Shown here piece by piece: positions 44,602 through 53,696 of a stretch of 64,000 nt of DNA (position 1 is the stretch's first letter; every line of letters begins with the position of its first letter). The position numbers and the translations under genes are program-made. The stretch is from an uncultured Bdellovibrionales bacterium (lineage in GTDB: Bacteria; Bdellovibrionota; FAC87; UBA2466). Location of the stretch: NCBI GenBank assembly GCA_937903155.1, contig CALCZU010000029.1, forward strand, positions 1 through 64,000, read 5' to 3'. The notes under the pieces were generated by a model. The model saw only the letters and a list, made by a program, of their open reading frames with translations. It made no database searches and was not told the origin of the DNA.

Positions 44602-45386
44602 CGTTCACTCAAAATTCTTTCGGCCTGTTTTGCATCCTCTAACGTATTGACGCCGAGAGTTTCTTCTTCTGAATCCAAACGAAGAGTCAGAACTTGATTC
44701 ATTTTGTCATTAAACTTGGGAAGCAGCGGCAATAAATTATATTCTTCCGTATTCTTCCCAAGACTTTTTTCAGTTTTTAAGACGTTAAATAGAAATTCTG
44801 ACTCAAAGCAGAACACGCCGCAATCATTTTCTCCAATTTCTTCGTGAATTTCGCCTTCGCGCTTTTGTCGAACTCGGATGAGTTTTCCGGCGTCGTCTCT
44901 GTCAAAACAGATATAGGGATTTTTTTTCAGATAAGAAGGGAGAGTCAATTTTGCTTTGTGTTTTTCCAAAAGGCTCTCGCAAAAAATCAAAGTGCTCGAA
45001 CGGATGGTCACCTGATCTCCCCAAACGACCAAGGAATGAGGAGTATGGACCTTCGACTCGGCCGTCAAAACGGCGTCCGCCATCCCGCGCGGATAGGTTT
45101 GAACCACGTAGTCCACAAAATTTTGCTTTTTTAAACGCACGACTTCAGATTCGATTTCTTTCAGTCCATTCGGTGAAACGACCAGCACCGTTTTCGCGCA
45201 GCAATCTTCTAAAGTCGTCAACAGCCAATCTAAAATACTTCTGCCTAAGATGGGGTAAAGCGCTTTCGGTTTTGAATAATTTAAGCGCGTTCCCATTCCC
45301 GCCATTGGAACAATAGCCGTCCAATCCCGCTTTTGAATGGAATGTTTTTTCCCACGCAATTCATTTAAGTTGAAAATTGGATTCAT
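44598..45386 (-). CDS. Sugar-phosphate nucleotidyltransferase
   Basis: 262 residues. The activation motif is VPMAGMGTRLNYSKPKALY and the metal/substrate motif is SLVVWGDQVTI. It resembles GlmU/RfbA-type NTP transferases but has no hexapeptide-repeat acyltransferase domain. It likely makes an NDP-sugar or similar donor for the glycosyltransferases and the CofD-like domain that follow in the operon. Overlaps at both ends (ATGA). Confidence 0.9.
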   Translation of the reverse strand: MNPIFNLNELRGKKHSIQKRDWTAIVPMAGMGTRLNYSKPKALYPILGRSILDWLLTTLEDCCAKTVLVVSPNGLKEIESEVVRLKKQNFVDYVVQTYPRGMADAVLTAESKVHTPHSLVVWGDQVTIRSSTLIFCESLLEKHKAKLTLPSYLKKNPYICFDRDDAGKLIRVRQKREGEIHEEIGENDCGVFCFESEFLFNVLKTEKSLGKNTEEYNLLPLLPKFNDKMNQVLTLRLDSEEETLGVNTLEDAKQAERILSER

Positions 45387-46024
45387 AAAATCTGAAGCAG
45401 TTCCGAAAGTTGATAAAACCCTTTTCGAACTTTAGGTTCTCCTTGAGGCAATTGACTGAGAGTTCCGAGTCTCACAAATACGTCCATGCCCGCGGCTAAG
45501 GCAGATTGAATTCCCGATAAAGCGTCTTCGATCACCACACAATTTTGCGGGGTCATCGCCAGTTTTTCAGCTGCTTTTAAATAGATTTCAGGCGCGGGTT
45601 TCGCCTGCTTCACATCTTCTCCGCTTAAAATCGTTTTCCAAAGACCTCGAGTCTTTGAGTTTTCGACAAACCATTGTACCAGTCTCGAGCTCGCAGAACT
45701 TGCAAGCGCGAGTGGGTAGCGCTGGGAGAGAGCAGATAGAACCTCGAAAATTTCTTTTCCGATGACGGTAAAGTTTGAGAGTTCTTCAAATGCGAGTTTT
45801 CGTTTTTTAAAAATACAGGCTTTGAGTTCTTCTTCGGAAATTTCGTATTTGGCTTCTTTGAAAAGTTTTCTCATTGCGGTTTCGGTATGCATTCCCGCGA
45901 TTTCGGGATAATCCCAGTTTTTGACGCCATAAGGACCCATTACTTTTCGAAACGCAGACTCGTGCGCCGGGGTGGAATCTAAAAGCACTCCGTCCATATC
46001 AAAAATAACTGCATCGTACTTCAT
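45383..46024 (-). CDS. HAD-superfamily hydrolase (beta-phosphoglucomutase-like)
   Basis: 213 residues. Motif I is DMDGVLLDS, motif II is ASSASSRLVQ, the lysine is in KQAKPAPEIYLKAAEKL and motif IV is VIEDALSGIQSALAAGM. HAD members in this subgroup act on sugar phosphates. In the operon it could supply or remove phosphate from the sugar that the nucleotidyltransferase activates. Overlaps both neighbours by 4 nt. Confidence 0.92.
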   Translation of the reverse strand: MKYDAVIFDMDGVLLDSTPAHESAFRKVMGPYGVKNWDYPEIAGMHTETAMRKLFKEAKYEISEEELKACIFKKRKLAFEELSNFTVIGKEIFEVLSALSQRYPLALASSASSRLVQWFVENSKTRGLWKTILSGEDVKQAKPAPEIYLKAAEKLAMTPQNCVVIEDALSGIQSALAAGMDVFVRLGTLSQLPQGEPKVRKGFYQLSELLQIL

Positions 46025-47013
46025 GAAATCCGTCTGGCCAGGGCTAAAGATTGCCCCATCTGATAATTCAATGGGAGACGGCTCAAACGCACTTTTTCGC
46101 TGACTTTTTTGATTCCATTAAAGAAAGGAAGATACTGCCCCGCTCTCTCGCAGACATAACCAAAAGACAAGGTCTGCCAGTAGGGAGAGGTTTCCACTAA
46201 TTCAAATCCACATTTTGCGAGAAGCTTCTTTAAACTTTTATTGGTGAAGTAAAGTAAGTGGACATTAAGAAAAAATGGCCACTTTTCGCTTAAAATTTTG
46301 CGAGCATAACTTCCATAGTCGGGATAATTCACTACCAGTACGCCATCTTTTTTCAAAAGCTTCGCGCAACGTTTCAGTTCGTCTTCAGGATGATAAAGGT
46401 GTTCGAGAACATCCCAAAGGGTAATGACGTCGAAAGAGCCTTCTTCAAAATTTTGATCCGATAAGGTCCCCGGACGCAAATCAACGCCGTAATGTTTTTT
46501 CCCCCACTCACACATCCAACGACTGGGTTCAACGCCCACGGCGTCACAGCCAAGATCTTTTGCCGCTTTTAAAAATGCGCCGGCAGCGGATCCGATATCC
46601 AAAACTCTCAGACCCTTCGCCTCTTTGCCCGAATGCGAAAGCACCTTTTTAAGACTTTTTTTGAAAGTGGCAATCCGGTATTCGTTTTGCGCCGCAAATC
46701 GGTCGTCTTCGGCATTCGAGTACGATTCGTAAGCGAGTGATTCTTTGATTCTCGGGTTTAAATAGGTCAGCTCGCAATCTTTGCAAGTCACTAACTGGTC
46801 CCAGAGCGAACTATCGCTTGAGCTGTGGTAAATCTTCAGAAGCTTGTCTTTATTCAAATCGGACGGATAACGAGCTTTTCGGACGACACGATAGTCGGTC
46901 GAGCTGCAAACGGGACACCTCACCGTCTCGGTGAGCGAATCGATTTGAGAGGGAGAACTTTGAAACAAGGTTTTGTCTTCAGGTTTATTCTGCTTATCGA
47001 GCTGCGATTTCAT
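46021..47013 (-). CDS. Class I SAM methyltransferase with zinc-ribbon N terminus
   Basis: 330 residues. A four-cysteine knuckle (VRCPVCSS and VTCKDCEL) precedes the SAM fold, with motif I RVLDIGSAAGAFLKA, the GVEP acidic motif and FDVITLWDVLEHLYHPEDEL. Such zinc-ribbon methyltransferases often modify sugars in polysaccharide loci. First gene of the operon; divergent from gmd, whose promoter region it shares (62 nt). AAGG precedes the ATG. Confidence 0.92.
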   Translation of the reverse strand: MKSQLDKQNKPEDKTLFQSSPSQIDSLTETVRCPVCSSTDYRVVRKARYPSDLNKDKLLKIYHSSSDSSLWDQLVTCKDCELTYLNPRIKESLAYESYSNAEDDRFAAQNEYRIATFKKSLKKVLSHSGKEAKGLRVLDIGSAAGAFLKAAKDLGCDAVGVEPSRWMCEWGKKHYGVDLRPGTLSDQNFEEGSFDVITLWDVLEHLYHPEDELKRCAKLLKKDGVLVVNYPDYGSYARKILSEKWPFFLNVHLLYFTNKSLKKLLAKCGFELVETSPYWQTLSFGYVCERAGQYLPFFNGIKKVSEKVRLSRLPLNYQMGQSLALARRIS

Positions 47014-47075
47014 TGACTTGCCTTATTCTTTTCAATAGTTTTTACCTAATATTTTACCAGAAGGACACTTAGAAA

Positions 47076-48095
47076 ATGCGTAAAAAGGCTCTGATTACTG
47101 GAATTACTGGACAAGACGGATCTTACCTTGCGGAACTTCTCTTGAGCAAAGGCTATGAAGTGCACGGAATCATCCGCAGATCTTCTTCCATTAATACTGC
47201 GCGTCTAGAAAACTGCTACCAAGATCCTCACGAAGAAGAAGTTCGTTTTTTTCTTCACTATGGCGATTTAGTAGATGGAAGCTCCCTTGAAAAAATCATT
47301 CACACGATTATGCCCGACGAAGTTTACAACCTCGGTGCCCAGAGCCACGTCCGGGTGAGCTTCGATATGCCGTTGTACACGCTCGATACCGTTGCCATGT
47401 CGACGGCGCGAATTTTAGAGGCGTTGCGCCATTTTCGAAATGAAAAACAAATCCGGTTTTATCAAGCCAGTTCCTCCGAAATGTATGGAGGCGTAAATCC
47501 AACGGCATTGTCTGAAACGTCTAGTTTTGTGCCTCGTTCACCGTATGCTTGCGGAAAACTTTTGGGTTACTACCTCACAATCAATTACCGCGAAGCTTAC
47601 GGACTTCATGCTTCGAATGGAATCTTGTTTAATCACGAATCTCCAAGACGCGGCGAGACTTTCGTCACTCACAAGATTACTCGCGGGCTTTCAAAAATCA
47701 TCGCGAAGAAACAAAAGAAACTTTACTTAGGGAATTTAGATTCCAAACGCGATTGGGGATATGCGAAGGATTATGTCGAAGCCATGTGGCTCATGCTTCA
47801 GCAACCCAAAGGAGATGATTATGTCGTCGCTACGGGAGAAACTCACTCCGTCAAAGAATTCTTAGACGAAGCGTTTGGTTCGGTTTCTTTGGACTGGAAA
47901 AAATATGTCGAGATTGATCCACGTTACTACCGTCCGACTGAAGTCGATGTGCTTCTTGGCGACTATTCTAAAGCTAAAAAAGTCTTAAATTGGGAACCCA
48001 AAACCAAGTTTAAAGAACTGGTACGAATCATGGTCGAGGAAGATTTAAGAAAAGAAGGACTCGATCCCGAAAAGTACATGAAATCGCAAAGCTAA
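47076..48095 (+). CDS. gmd: GDP-mannose 4,6-dehydratase
   Basis: 339 residues. NAD(P)-binding GITGQDGSYLAELLLSKGYE, the Gmd-typical IIRRSSSINT, catalytic Ser/Glu in QASSSEMYG, YxxxK in SPYACGKLLGYYL, and HESPRRGETFVTHKIT near the C-terminal half. It converts GDP-mannose to GDP-4-keto-6-deoxymannose, the precursor of fucose, rhamnose and related deoxysugars. AGAAGGA lies about 10 nt upstream. It is adjacent to, and divergent from, the glycan operon. Confidence 0.95.
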   Translation: MRKKALITGITGQDGSYLAELLLSKGYEVHGIIRRSSSINTARLENCYQDPHEEEVRFFLHYGDLVDGSSLEKIIHTIMPDEVYNLGAQSHVRVSFDMPLYTLDTVAMSTARILEALRHFRNEKQIRFYQASSSEMYGGVNPTALSETSSFVPRSPYACGKLLGYYLTINYREAYGLHASNGILFNHESPRRGETFVTHKITRGLSKIIAKKQKKLYLGNLDSKRDWGYAKDYVEAMWLMLQQPKGDDYVVATGETHSVKEFLDEAFGSVSLDWKKYVEIDPRYYRPTEVDVLLGDYSKAKKVLNWEPKTKFKELVRIMVEEDLRKEGLDPEKYMKSQS

Positions 48096-48188
48096 AATTT
48101 TCGCCTATTCTTTCTGCCGGTCGCAAGCTATAGAAAAAGAGTCACAAATGGGAGTGACATTTTCATTCCGTTTTAAAAGGAGATAGCA

Positions 48189-49547
48189 ATGGCAGAAGAA
48201 ACTTTGGGCGCCGGTCTCACAGTCCCTTCTTTTAAGACGAAGACTTTTTCAAAAAATATTGAACACTCGCCGCAGTTCCGCAAACGACGCGCGATTAACT
48301 GGCTCACCCTCGGCTTTACTTACTCCGCGATGTACATGGGGCGGTACAATCTCTCCTTCGCAAATAAAGCCTTGTCCCAAGCATACGGCTGGGACAAAAC
48401 GCAAATCGGTGCGCTCATTACGGCTGCCCTTTCCATTTACGGATTTTCGGCGATCTTCAACGGTCCCATCACCGATAAAATCGGGGGTCGAAAGGCGATG
48501 CTCATCGGGGCGACGGGCACGGTGGTTTTCAATCTCCTGTTTGGTTTGGGAGCCTACATGGGCTTTCTGGGGACGGGGACTTTGCTCTTAACTTATTTTG
48601 CGAGCGTCTGGGCTTTAAATTCTTATTTCCAGTCGTTTAGCGCCTTGTCTTTAATTAAAGTAAATGCCTCATGGTTTCATATTCGGGAGCGAGGCGTCTT
48701 TTCGGCCATCTTCGGATCGATGATTCAGAGCGGGCGAGCACTTATCTTTTTTGTGGGAGGAATTCTCGTCACAATTCTCCCCTGGCAGTGGGTTTTCTTC
48801 GTACCTGCGATCATCGTCGCGTTCATGAGTTATTTGACGTTTCTCTTCGTCAAAAATAATCCTGAGGATTGTCAGTTGCCGGCGCTCGATGTGGAAGACG
48901 CTTCGAGTGGAGACACCGAAAAAGTCACTGTCGGATACGTGCTTAAAAAAGTTCTCACCAATCCTATCACTCTCACCATTGCGGTGGCGGAATTTTGCAC
49001 CGGTCTGGTTCGTCACGGTTTTGAACAATGGTTTCCTCGTTACATGCTCGAAGCCCAGCACATGACCCTCGAATCTTCCATCTTTCAAAAAGGCGCATTG
49101 TCCGTTGTTTGCGCGGGAATTTTAGGAGCCTTTTTTGCCGGAACGATTTCGGACTGGGTTTTTAAAGGACGCCGTACTCCGGTAGCGTTTCTCGGATATT
49201 TTGTTCAAATCATCTGTCTTGCGGTCGTTTGGAAAGCCCCTTCCATTGAGTGGATTATCGGCGCTTTTATTTTGAATTCGTTTGCAATCAGTGTCGTTCA
49301 TTCGATGCTGTCCGGTACGGCTTCAATGGATTTTGGTGGAAAGAAAGCTGCGGCGACAGCGGTGGGAATTTTTGATGGAATGCAATATTTAGGCGGATCT
49401 GTTGTGGGAATCGGGATGGGTTATCTTTTAGATAACTATGGATGGTCCGCGTGGGGCCCGAGCATGATTTCATTCTCATTCATTGGAGCCGTGCTCATGC
49501 TATTTATTTGGAACGCGCGTCCAAAAACAAAAGCCGCGGCACACTAA
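48189..49547 (+). CDS. MFS transporter, organophosphate:phosphate antiporter (OPA) family
   Basis: 452 residues, 12 membrane helices. The OPA signature YMGRYNLSFANKALSQAYGW matches GlpT/UhpT-like antiporters, as does the repeated hinge DKIGGRKAMLIGA. A typical central loop of about 25 residues separates the halves. These transporters exchange organic phosphates for inorganic phosphate at the inner membrane; glycerol-3-phosphate or a hexose phosphate are likely substrates. AAAAGGAG sits 6 nt before the ATG. A short inverted repeat GTCAC-n8-GTGAC precedes it. Confidence 0.88.
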   Translation: MAEETLGAGLTVPSFKTKTFSKNIEHSPQFRKRRAINWLTLGFTYSAMYMGRYNLSFANKALSQAYGWDKTQIGALITAALSIYGFSAIFNGPITDKIGGRKAMLIGATGTVVFNLLFGLGAYMGFLGTGTLLLTYFASVWALNSYFQSFSALSLIKVNASWFHIRERGVFSAIFGSMIQSGRALIFFVGGILVTILPWQWVFFVPAIIVAFMSYLTFLFVKNNPEDCQLPALDVEDASSGDTEKVTVGYVLKKVLTNPITLTIAVAEFCTGLVRHGFEQWFPRYMLEAQHMTLESSIFQKGALSVVCAGILGAFFAGTISDWVFKGRRTPVAFLGYFVQIICLAVVWKAPSIEWIIGAFILNSFAISVVHSMLSGTASMDFGGKKAAATAVGIFDGMQYLGGSVVGIGMGYLLDNYGWSAWGPSMISFSFIGAVLMLFIWNARPKTKAAAH

Positions 49548-49567
49548 AATCAACACGCTATCCCTTT

Positions 49568-49603
49568 TGTAAGTTCTGTAAAATCTGTAAGAGTAGTAAA
49601 GAT
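49568..49603 (+). repeat. Four 9-bp tandem direct repeats upstream of the nuclease gene
   Basis: TGTAAGTTC, TGTAAAATC, TGTAAGAGT and AGTAAAGAT follow one another at 49568, 49577, 49586 and 49595, running into the start codon at 49602. They could be binding sites or low-complexity sequence. Confidence 0.45.
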
Positions 49604-51248
49604 GGTTCTCGCCGATTCGCATTTTCTTTTTATTGACTGCCAAACAACGGGTTTGACTGCCGAAAAAGCCGAAATCATCGAGCTGGGCTGGAGCTTTTCG
49701 TTTGATCAGGAAGAAATTCAAACAAGATTAATCCGTCCCGTCCGCCTGGAAAGCATTCCCAAAAAAGTGCTGACCATGACAGGAATCAACGAAAAAGAAC
49801 TTGAGTCGGCTGAGAGTGCGGAGATAATTTGGAAACAGTTTCGCGACGCCGTCGAGGCGGCTCCCGTCCCTCTCACAGCGATCGTCATTCATTACGCTGC
49901 CTTCGAGACGCGTTTTTTAAATCATCTTCGAAAAGAATTCGGAGACTCTCCCGTTTTTGCACTTCCTACTTTTTGCACCTATCAAATTGCTAAAAAACTT
50001 TACCCCGAGCTTCCTGCGCAGACTTTAAGAGCGCTGGGCGGGCATTTTGATTTTTCTCTATCTGAGAAAACGCGCGCTTTCGATCATACTCTCGCCACTC
50101 AAAAAATCTGGTCAAAACTCTTAAACGAATTAAAAGAACAATCGATTCACACCGTGGAGGATCTTCTTTCTTGGAAAAGTCGAAAGGCAAAAAAGCGCAA
50201 AATTTCTCGAAAGTATCTAGTCGAACGAGAGACCCGTCTCGGTTTTCCAGAGGGACCTGGAATTTACGAAATGCATTCCCGCAGTGGAAAAATTCTTTAT
50301 ATCGGAAAAGCTACCTGTCTCAATTCAAGGGTGAATAGTTATTTCCGGCAGAAACATTCAAAGAGGTCGCGAATCAATGAGCTTATGGCCCAAGTCGTCG
50401 AGGTTAAAGTCCGACAAACGCAGACTCCGCTCGAGGCAGCACTTCTCGAGAGCGATCGGATTAAGGAAATCGAACCCCCTTACAACCATTCGCTCAAATC
50501 GAATTCTCGTAAGATCCTTTTTTTATCTCCTCAATTGGAGGACATTTCCCCGGTGTATGAATTTAAACATCCCGTGGGTCCTTTTACCCACGACCAACCT
50601 TTTAATGGATTAGAGCGTCTTCTCCACGCGCAAAAAGGAGAATGGGAAGAACTCGACCCATTTACAATGAAACATACGCCTGAAGAATTGAAAGATGCCG
50701 TCGAAACTCGTCTTTCAGCTTTAGGCTACGATCTCTCAAACTTAAATCTCCTAAAACTCTTGAGAGCGGGTAAAAAAATTCAACTGACGCCTAGATTCTC
50801 GAACGAAGTGACAGATGAAATTACAGAAGAAGTGGAAGAATCCTCCGAAGAATCGGTCGAAAGAAAATTATCAAACGCAGTTCGAAGTGTTCATGAAAAG
50901 CAATGGATCTGCTGGTTGATGGAATCGCGAGTCTTATGGAAACTTGATACGGGAGATTTCCGTTTTCTCTTACTCCAAAATGGAAAAATTACGGAGTCGG
51001 GATTTATAAAATCCCCCGAGCTGTTGGAACCGCTCAAACGCAAACGCTCGCCTCTTCAAAACCGGAAGCTCAGAATCGATTTAAAAACTTACGATCGAAT
51101 GCGTATTTTAATGAGTGAACTTTCAATGTTCGCAAGGCGAGGGATCGAAATCCAAGTTCAGTTTTCGCCGACGAGAACGTACGCGACAACGCCCAACGGT
51201 TCGCCCTCTTGGTGCACGCGCACTTTAAACAGGGAGAGAAATCATTGA
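49602..51248 (+). CDS. Exonuclease-fold/GIY-YIG nuclease
   Basis: 548 residues. Residues about 5-175 have the DnaQ/DEDDh exonuclease shape (HFLFIDCQTTGLTAEKAEII) but with changed ligands: Q14 replaces the usual Glu in DxE, FE102 replaces FD, and the His-Asp block (TRAFDHTLATQ) lacks the usual order. From about 215 there is a GIY-YIG nuclease: G220-I-Y222, YIGKATCL (Y233-G235), R243 and E278, with N295 in EPPYNHSLK, all as in UvrC-type domains. The C-terminal 240 residues are unrecognised. It has no UvrC UvrB-binding or RNase H region. The next gene overlaps by 4 nt (TTGA). Confidence 0.88.
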   Translation: MVLADSHFLFIDCQTTGLTAEKAEIIELGWSFSFDQEEIQTRLIRPVRLESIPKKVLTMTGINEKELESAESAEIIWKQFRDAVEAAPVPLTAIVIHYAAFETRFLNHLRKEFGDSPVFALPTFCTYQIAKKLYPELPAQTLRALGGHFDFSLSEKTRAFDHTLATQKIWSKLLNELKEQSIHTVEDLLSWKSRKAKKRKISRKYLVERETRLGFPEGPGIYEMHSRSGKILYIGKATCLNSRVNSYFRQKHSKRSRINELMAQVVEVKVRQTQTPLEAALLESDRIKEIEPPYNHSLKSNSRKILFLSPQLEDISPVYEFKHPVGPFTHDQPFNGLERLLHAQKGEWEELDPFTMKHTPEELKDAVETRLSALGYDLSNLNLLKLLRAGKKIQLTPRFSNEVTDEITEEVEESSEESVERKLSNAVRSVHEKQWICWLMESRVLWKLDTGDFRFLLLQNGKITESGFIKSPELLEPLKRKRSPLQNRKLRIDLKTYDRMRILMSELSMFARRGIEIQVQFSPTRTYATTPNGSPSWCTRTLNRERNH

Positions 51249-53644
51249 AAACGAAGGTCTCTCTGTCAGTCCGTGATTTTGCACTGCCAGTTCCGCGAAC
51301 GGGAAGTATCGAAACGCATTCCGGCTACGGACGGATGCCCGTAGAGGGGCAAGAAGTTCATTTACGAATCCAAGAAAAGCGCTCAAAACAAAATTCGGAA
51401 TACCAAGCTGAAGTCAAAATTGAGGCTGAGTTCGAACGCGAAGAATACCTCTTTCAAATCGGAGGGAGAATCGACGGCCTTTTCGCAAGTGATCCTCCCC
51501 ATATCGAAGAAATCAAATCGGCTTTTAGCATCCAAGAGCTAACGAAAAAACTTATCTATCAATGGGATCATCCCTATTCACTCCAGCTACAAACCTATGG
51601 CTATTTTTATTTCTTAAAACACGGAATTGAACCAAAGCTGACATTTCATTTAGTTTCACTTCGCAACTTTCAGTCGGAAGACCTAAAAATTGCTTTTAAT
51701 CGCGCTCAGTACGAGACCTATTTGAACCAGCGTTTAGAGGAACTCGTCAAAGAAACTCGCGAGAATGAAGCTCGAGCGCTCAAACGAAAAAAAATGGCAT
51801 CCAAACTCACATTCCCTTTTGAAAACCCGCGAACCGGTCAAACGGATCTGATCGAGAGTATCGAAAAGGGATTTCAAACGCACTCACGGATGCTCATTCA
51901 AGCCCCGACAGGCCTTGGGAAGACGATCGGTGTACTTTATCCGAGTTTAAAGGAATCGCTCGAGCGAGGGCAAAAAACGATTTACGTTACTCCCAAAAAT
52001 AGCCAGCATTCCGTCGCTGAAGACGCGGTTGAGAGAATCCAGCAGGCGGGCGCAAAAATCAAATCGCTGACCATTACTGCAAAAAGTAAAATTTGTTTTA
52101 AGAACGAACCGCTTTGCAATCCCGACTATTGTGAGTACGCAAAAGATCATTACACAAAGCTTCATGAAAACAATGTCGTGGCTCTTCTTTCAAAAAAGAA
52201 AAAACTCACCCATCGGGTTTTCAGAGCCTTGGGCGAAGAGTTTCAAGTCTGCCCTTTCGAATTGCAATTTGAAGCCGCTCAGGATGCGGACGCCGTGATT
52301 TGCGATTACAACTATGTTTTCTCCCCGCGAGCAAGTCTGGGTAGAATGGGCGTACCCACCCTAGGACAAACGGGAAAACCCAATTTAGTCATTGATGAAG
52401 CGCACAATCTTTTATCGCGAGCCATGGGATATTACTCGCCCGAACTTTCGACTTACGTTTTAGAAAAAATGCGTTTCTCCGTTCGCGAATTACCCTTACG
52501 ATTTCGTTCGGATGCTGAAACGCTTTTAAATGACTGTCTACAGACGGTTAGCTCTTGCCGTCCTGAAGGTTCTACCCAGAGTGTTTTAATCGATCCTCCG
52601 AGGGCTATCTTCTTAGAACAAGAGGAGGATTTACGGAATTTTCTGTCTCGATATCTAGAGTCGGATGTCGAGATTCAACCACGCGATGTGGTCCTGCGAC
52701 TCGTTTACTATTGGTCTCAGTTTACGGCCGCACTGGATTTTGTGGCAGAACCGAAAAGACCTGAGTTTTTCACTTTTTTTCAACCGGAAAGAGTCGGCAA
52801 TGGCGGCACCATTAAAATTGCTTGCTGTGATGCTTCGGAGATGCTCAAAGCCTGTTACGACGAGTACGATCAGGTCGTGGGCTTTTCAGCAACTTTAAAA
52901 CCTTTTCATTATTATGCAAAACTCTCTGGACTCGAGCTTGAAAAAATCAAGGTGGCCGAGTTTCAATCGCCGTTTCCTAAGACCAATCGCAAGGTTTTGA
53001 TCATTCCTGAGATCTCCACAAAATATTCCAACCGAGAAAAAAATTACAAAAAAATTTCGGAAGTGATTCACAAAATTTCTCAAGTGAAACCTGGGAACTA
53101 CTTTGCTTTTTTCCCCAGTTTTGAATTCCTTGAAAAAGTTGCCGCAGAATTTCGGGCACCCGAAGGTATCGAAGTGATCCGCCAACAAAAAGACATGAAA
53201 GCAAGCGAGATTGAGGGCGTCGTAGACCACTTGAAATCTCGGGTGCGTCCCACGATTGTGTTTGCGGTTCAGGGAGGCGTGTTTTCAGAGGGCGTCGATT
53301 ACCCCGGAGAGACAATTATCGGAGCCTTTGTGATTGGTCCCCCTCTTCCGAAGTTTGATCTCGAGCGCGAAAAAATGCGCGAGTTCTATGACAAAACTTA
53401 TCAATCTGGATTTGAATACGCCTACAGCTATCCCGCAATGGCGAAAGCCGTCCAATCCGCGGGACGGGTCATCCGGTCCGAGACAGATAGAGGGCTGATT
53501 GTTCTCATGGACAGTCGTTTTATCGAAATGGGCTATGCCTCTTCCATGCCGACCGATTGGTTTGAAACGAGCCCCCGCGAGCTTGTTTCCCAGGCTATCT
53601 TAAAAGAAGTAAAGGATTTCTGGACCGATCCGTTGACACCGTAA
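51245..53644 (+). CDS. PD-(D/E)XK nuclease fused to an XPD/DinG-type helicase
   Basis: 799 residues. I start at TTG 51245 because GGGAGAG lies upstream and the TTGA overlaps the preceding stop; an in-frame TTG 36 nt earlier is possible. Residues about 70-120 hold a Cas4/RecB-like nuclease: GGRIDG (D77), EIK (E89-K91) and QLQTY (Q114, Y118). The helicase has Walker A APTGLGKT (about 221-228), four iron-sulfur cysteines (C284, C291, C296, C336), VIDEAHN (about 383-389) and motif VI QSAGRVIRSETDRG near the C terminus. XPD/DinG helicases unwind DNA 5'-3' and use the Fe-S cluster. It works with the GIY-YIG protein, whose gene it overlaps. Confidence 0.9.
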   Translation: MKTKVSLSVRDFALPVPRTGSIETHSGYGRMPVEGQEVHLRIQEKRSKQNSEYQAEVKIEAEFEREEYLFQIGGRIDGLFASDPPHIEEIKSAFSIQELTKKLIYQWDHPYSLQLQTYGYFYFLKHGIEPKLTFHLVSLRNFQSEDLKIAFNRAQYETYLNQRLEELVKETRENEARALKRKKMASKLTFPFENPRTGQTDLIESIEKGFQTHSRMLIQAPTGLGKTIGVLYPSLKESLERGQKTIYVTPKNSQHSVAEDAVERIQQAGAKIKSLTITAKSKICFKNEPLCNPDYCEYAKDHYTKLHENNVVALLSKKKKLTHRVFRALGEEFQVCPFELQFEAAQDADAVICDYNYVFSPRASLGRMGVPTLGQTGKPNLVIDEAHNLLSRAMGYYSPELSTYVLEKMRFSVRELPLRFRSDAETLLNDCLQTVSSCRPEGSTQSVLIDPPRAIFLEQEEDLRNFLSRYLESDVEIQPRDVVLRLVYYWSQFTAALDFVAEPKRPEFFTFFQPERVGNGGTIKIACCDASEMLKACYDEYDQVVGFSATLKPFHYYAKLSGLELEKIKVAEFQSPFPKTNRKVLIIPEISTKYSNREKNYKKISEVIHKISQVKPGNYFAFFPSFEFLEKVAAEFRAPEGIEVIRQQKDMKASEIEGVVDHLKSRVRPTIVFAVQGGVFSEGVDYPGETIIGAFVIGPPLPKFDLEREKMREFYDKTYQSGFEYAYSYPAMAKAVQSAGRVIRSETDRGLIVLMDSRFIEMGYASSMPTDWFETSPRELVSQAILKEVKDFWTDPLTP

Positions 53645-53696
53645 TGCGCTGCAATTAAGCCCAACTCAACAACTTGAACGAACGGAAGGAAGTTAT

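Noticed and set aside
42625..45386. Coenzyme F420 biosynthesis (CofC/CofD pair)
   Set aside because: The nucleotidyltransferase has GlmU-like motifs, the CofD-like domain is fused to a glycosyltransferase, and no other F420 genes are present.
49602..53644. CRISPR-associated locus
   Set aside because: The Cas4-like nuclease motifs suggested it, but no repeats, Cas1 or Cas2 are nearby.
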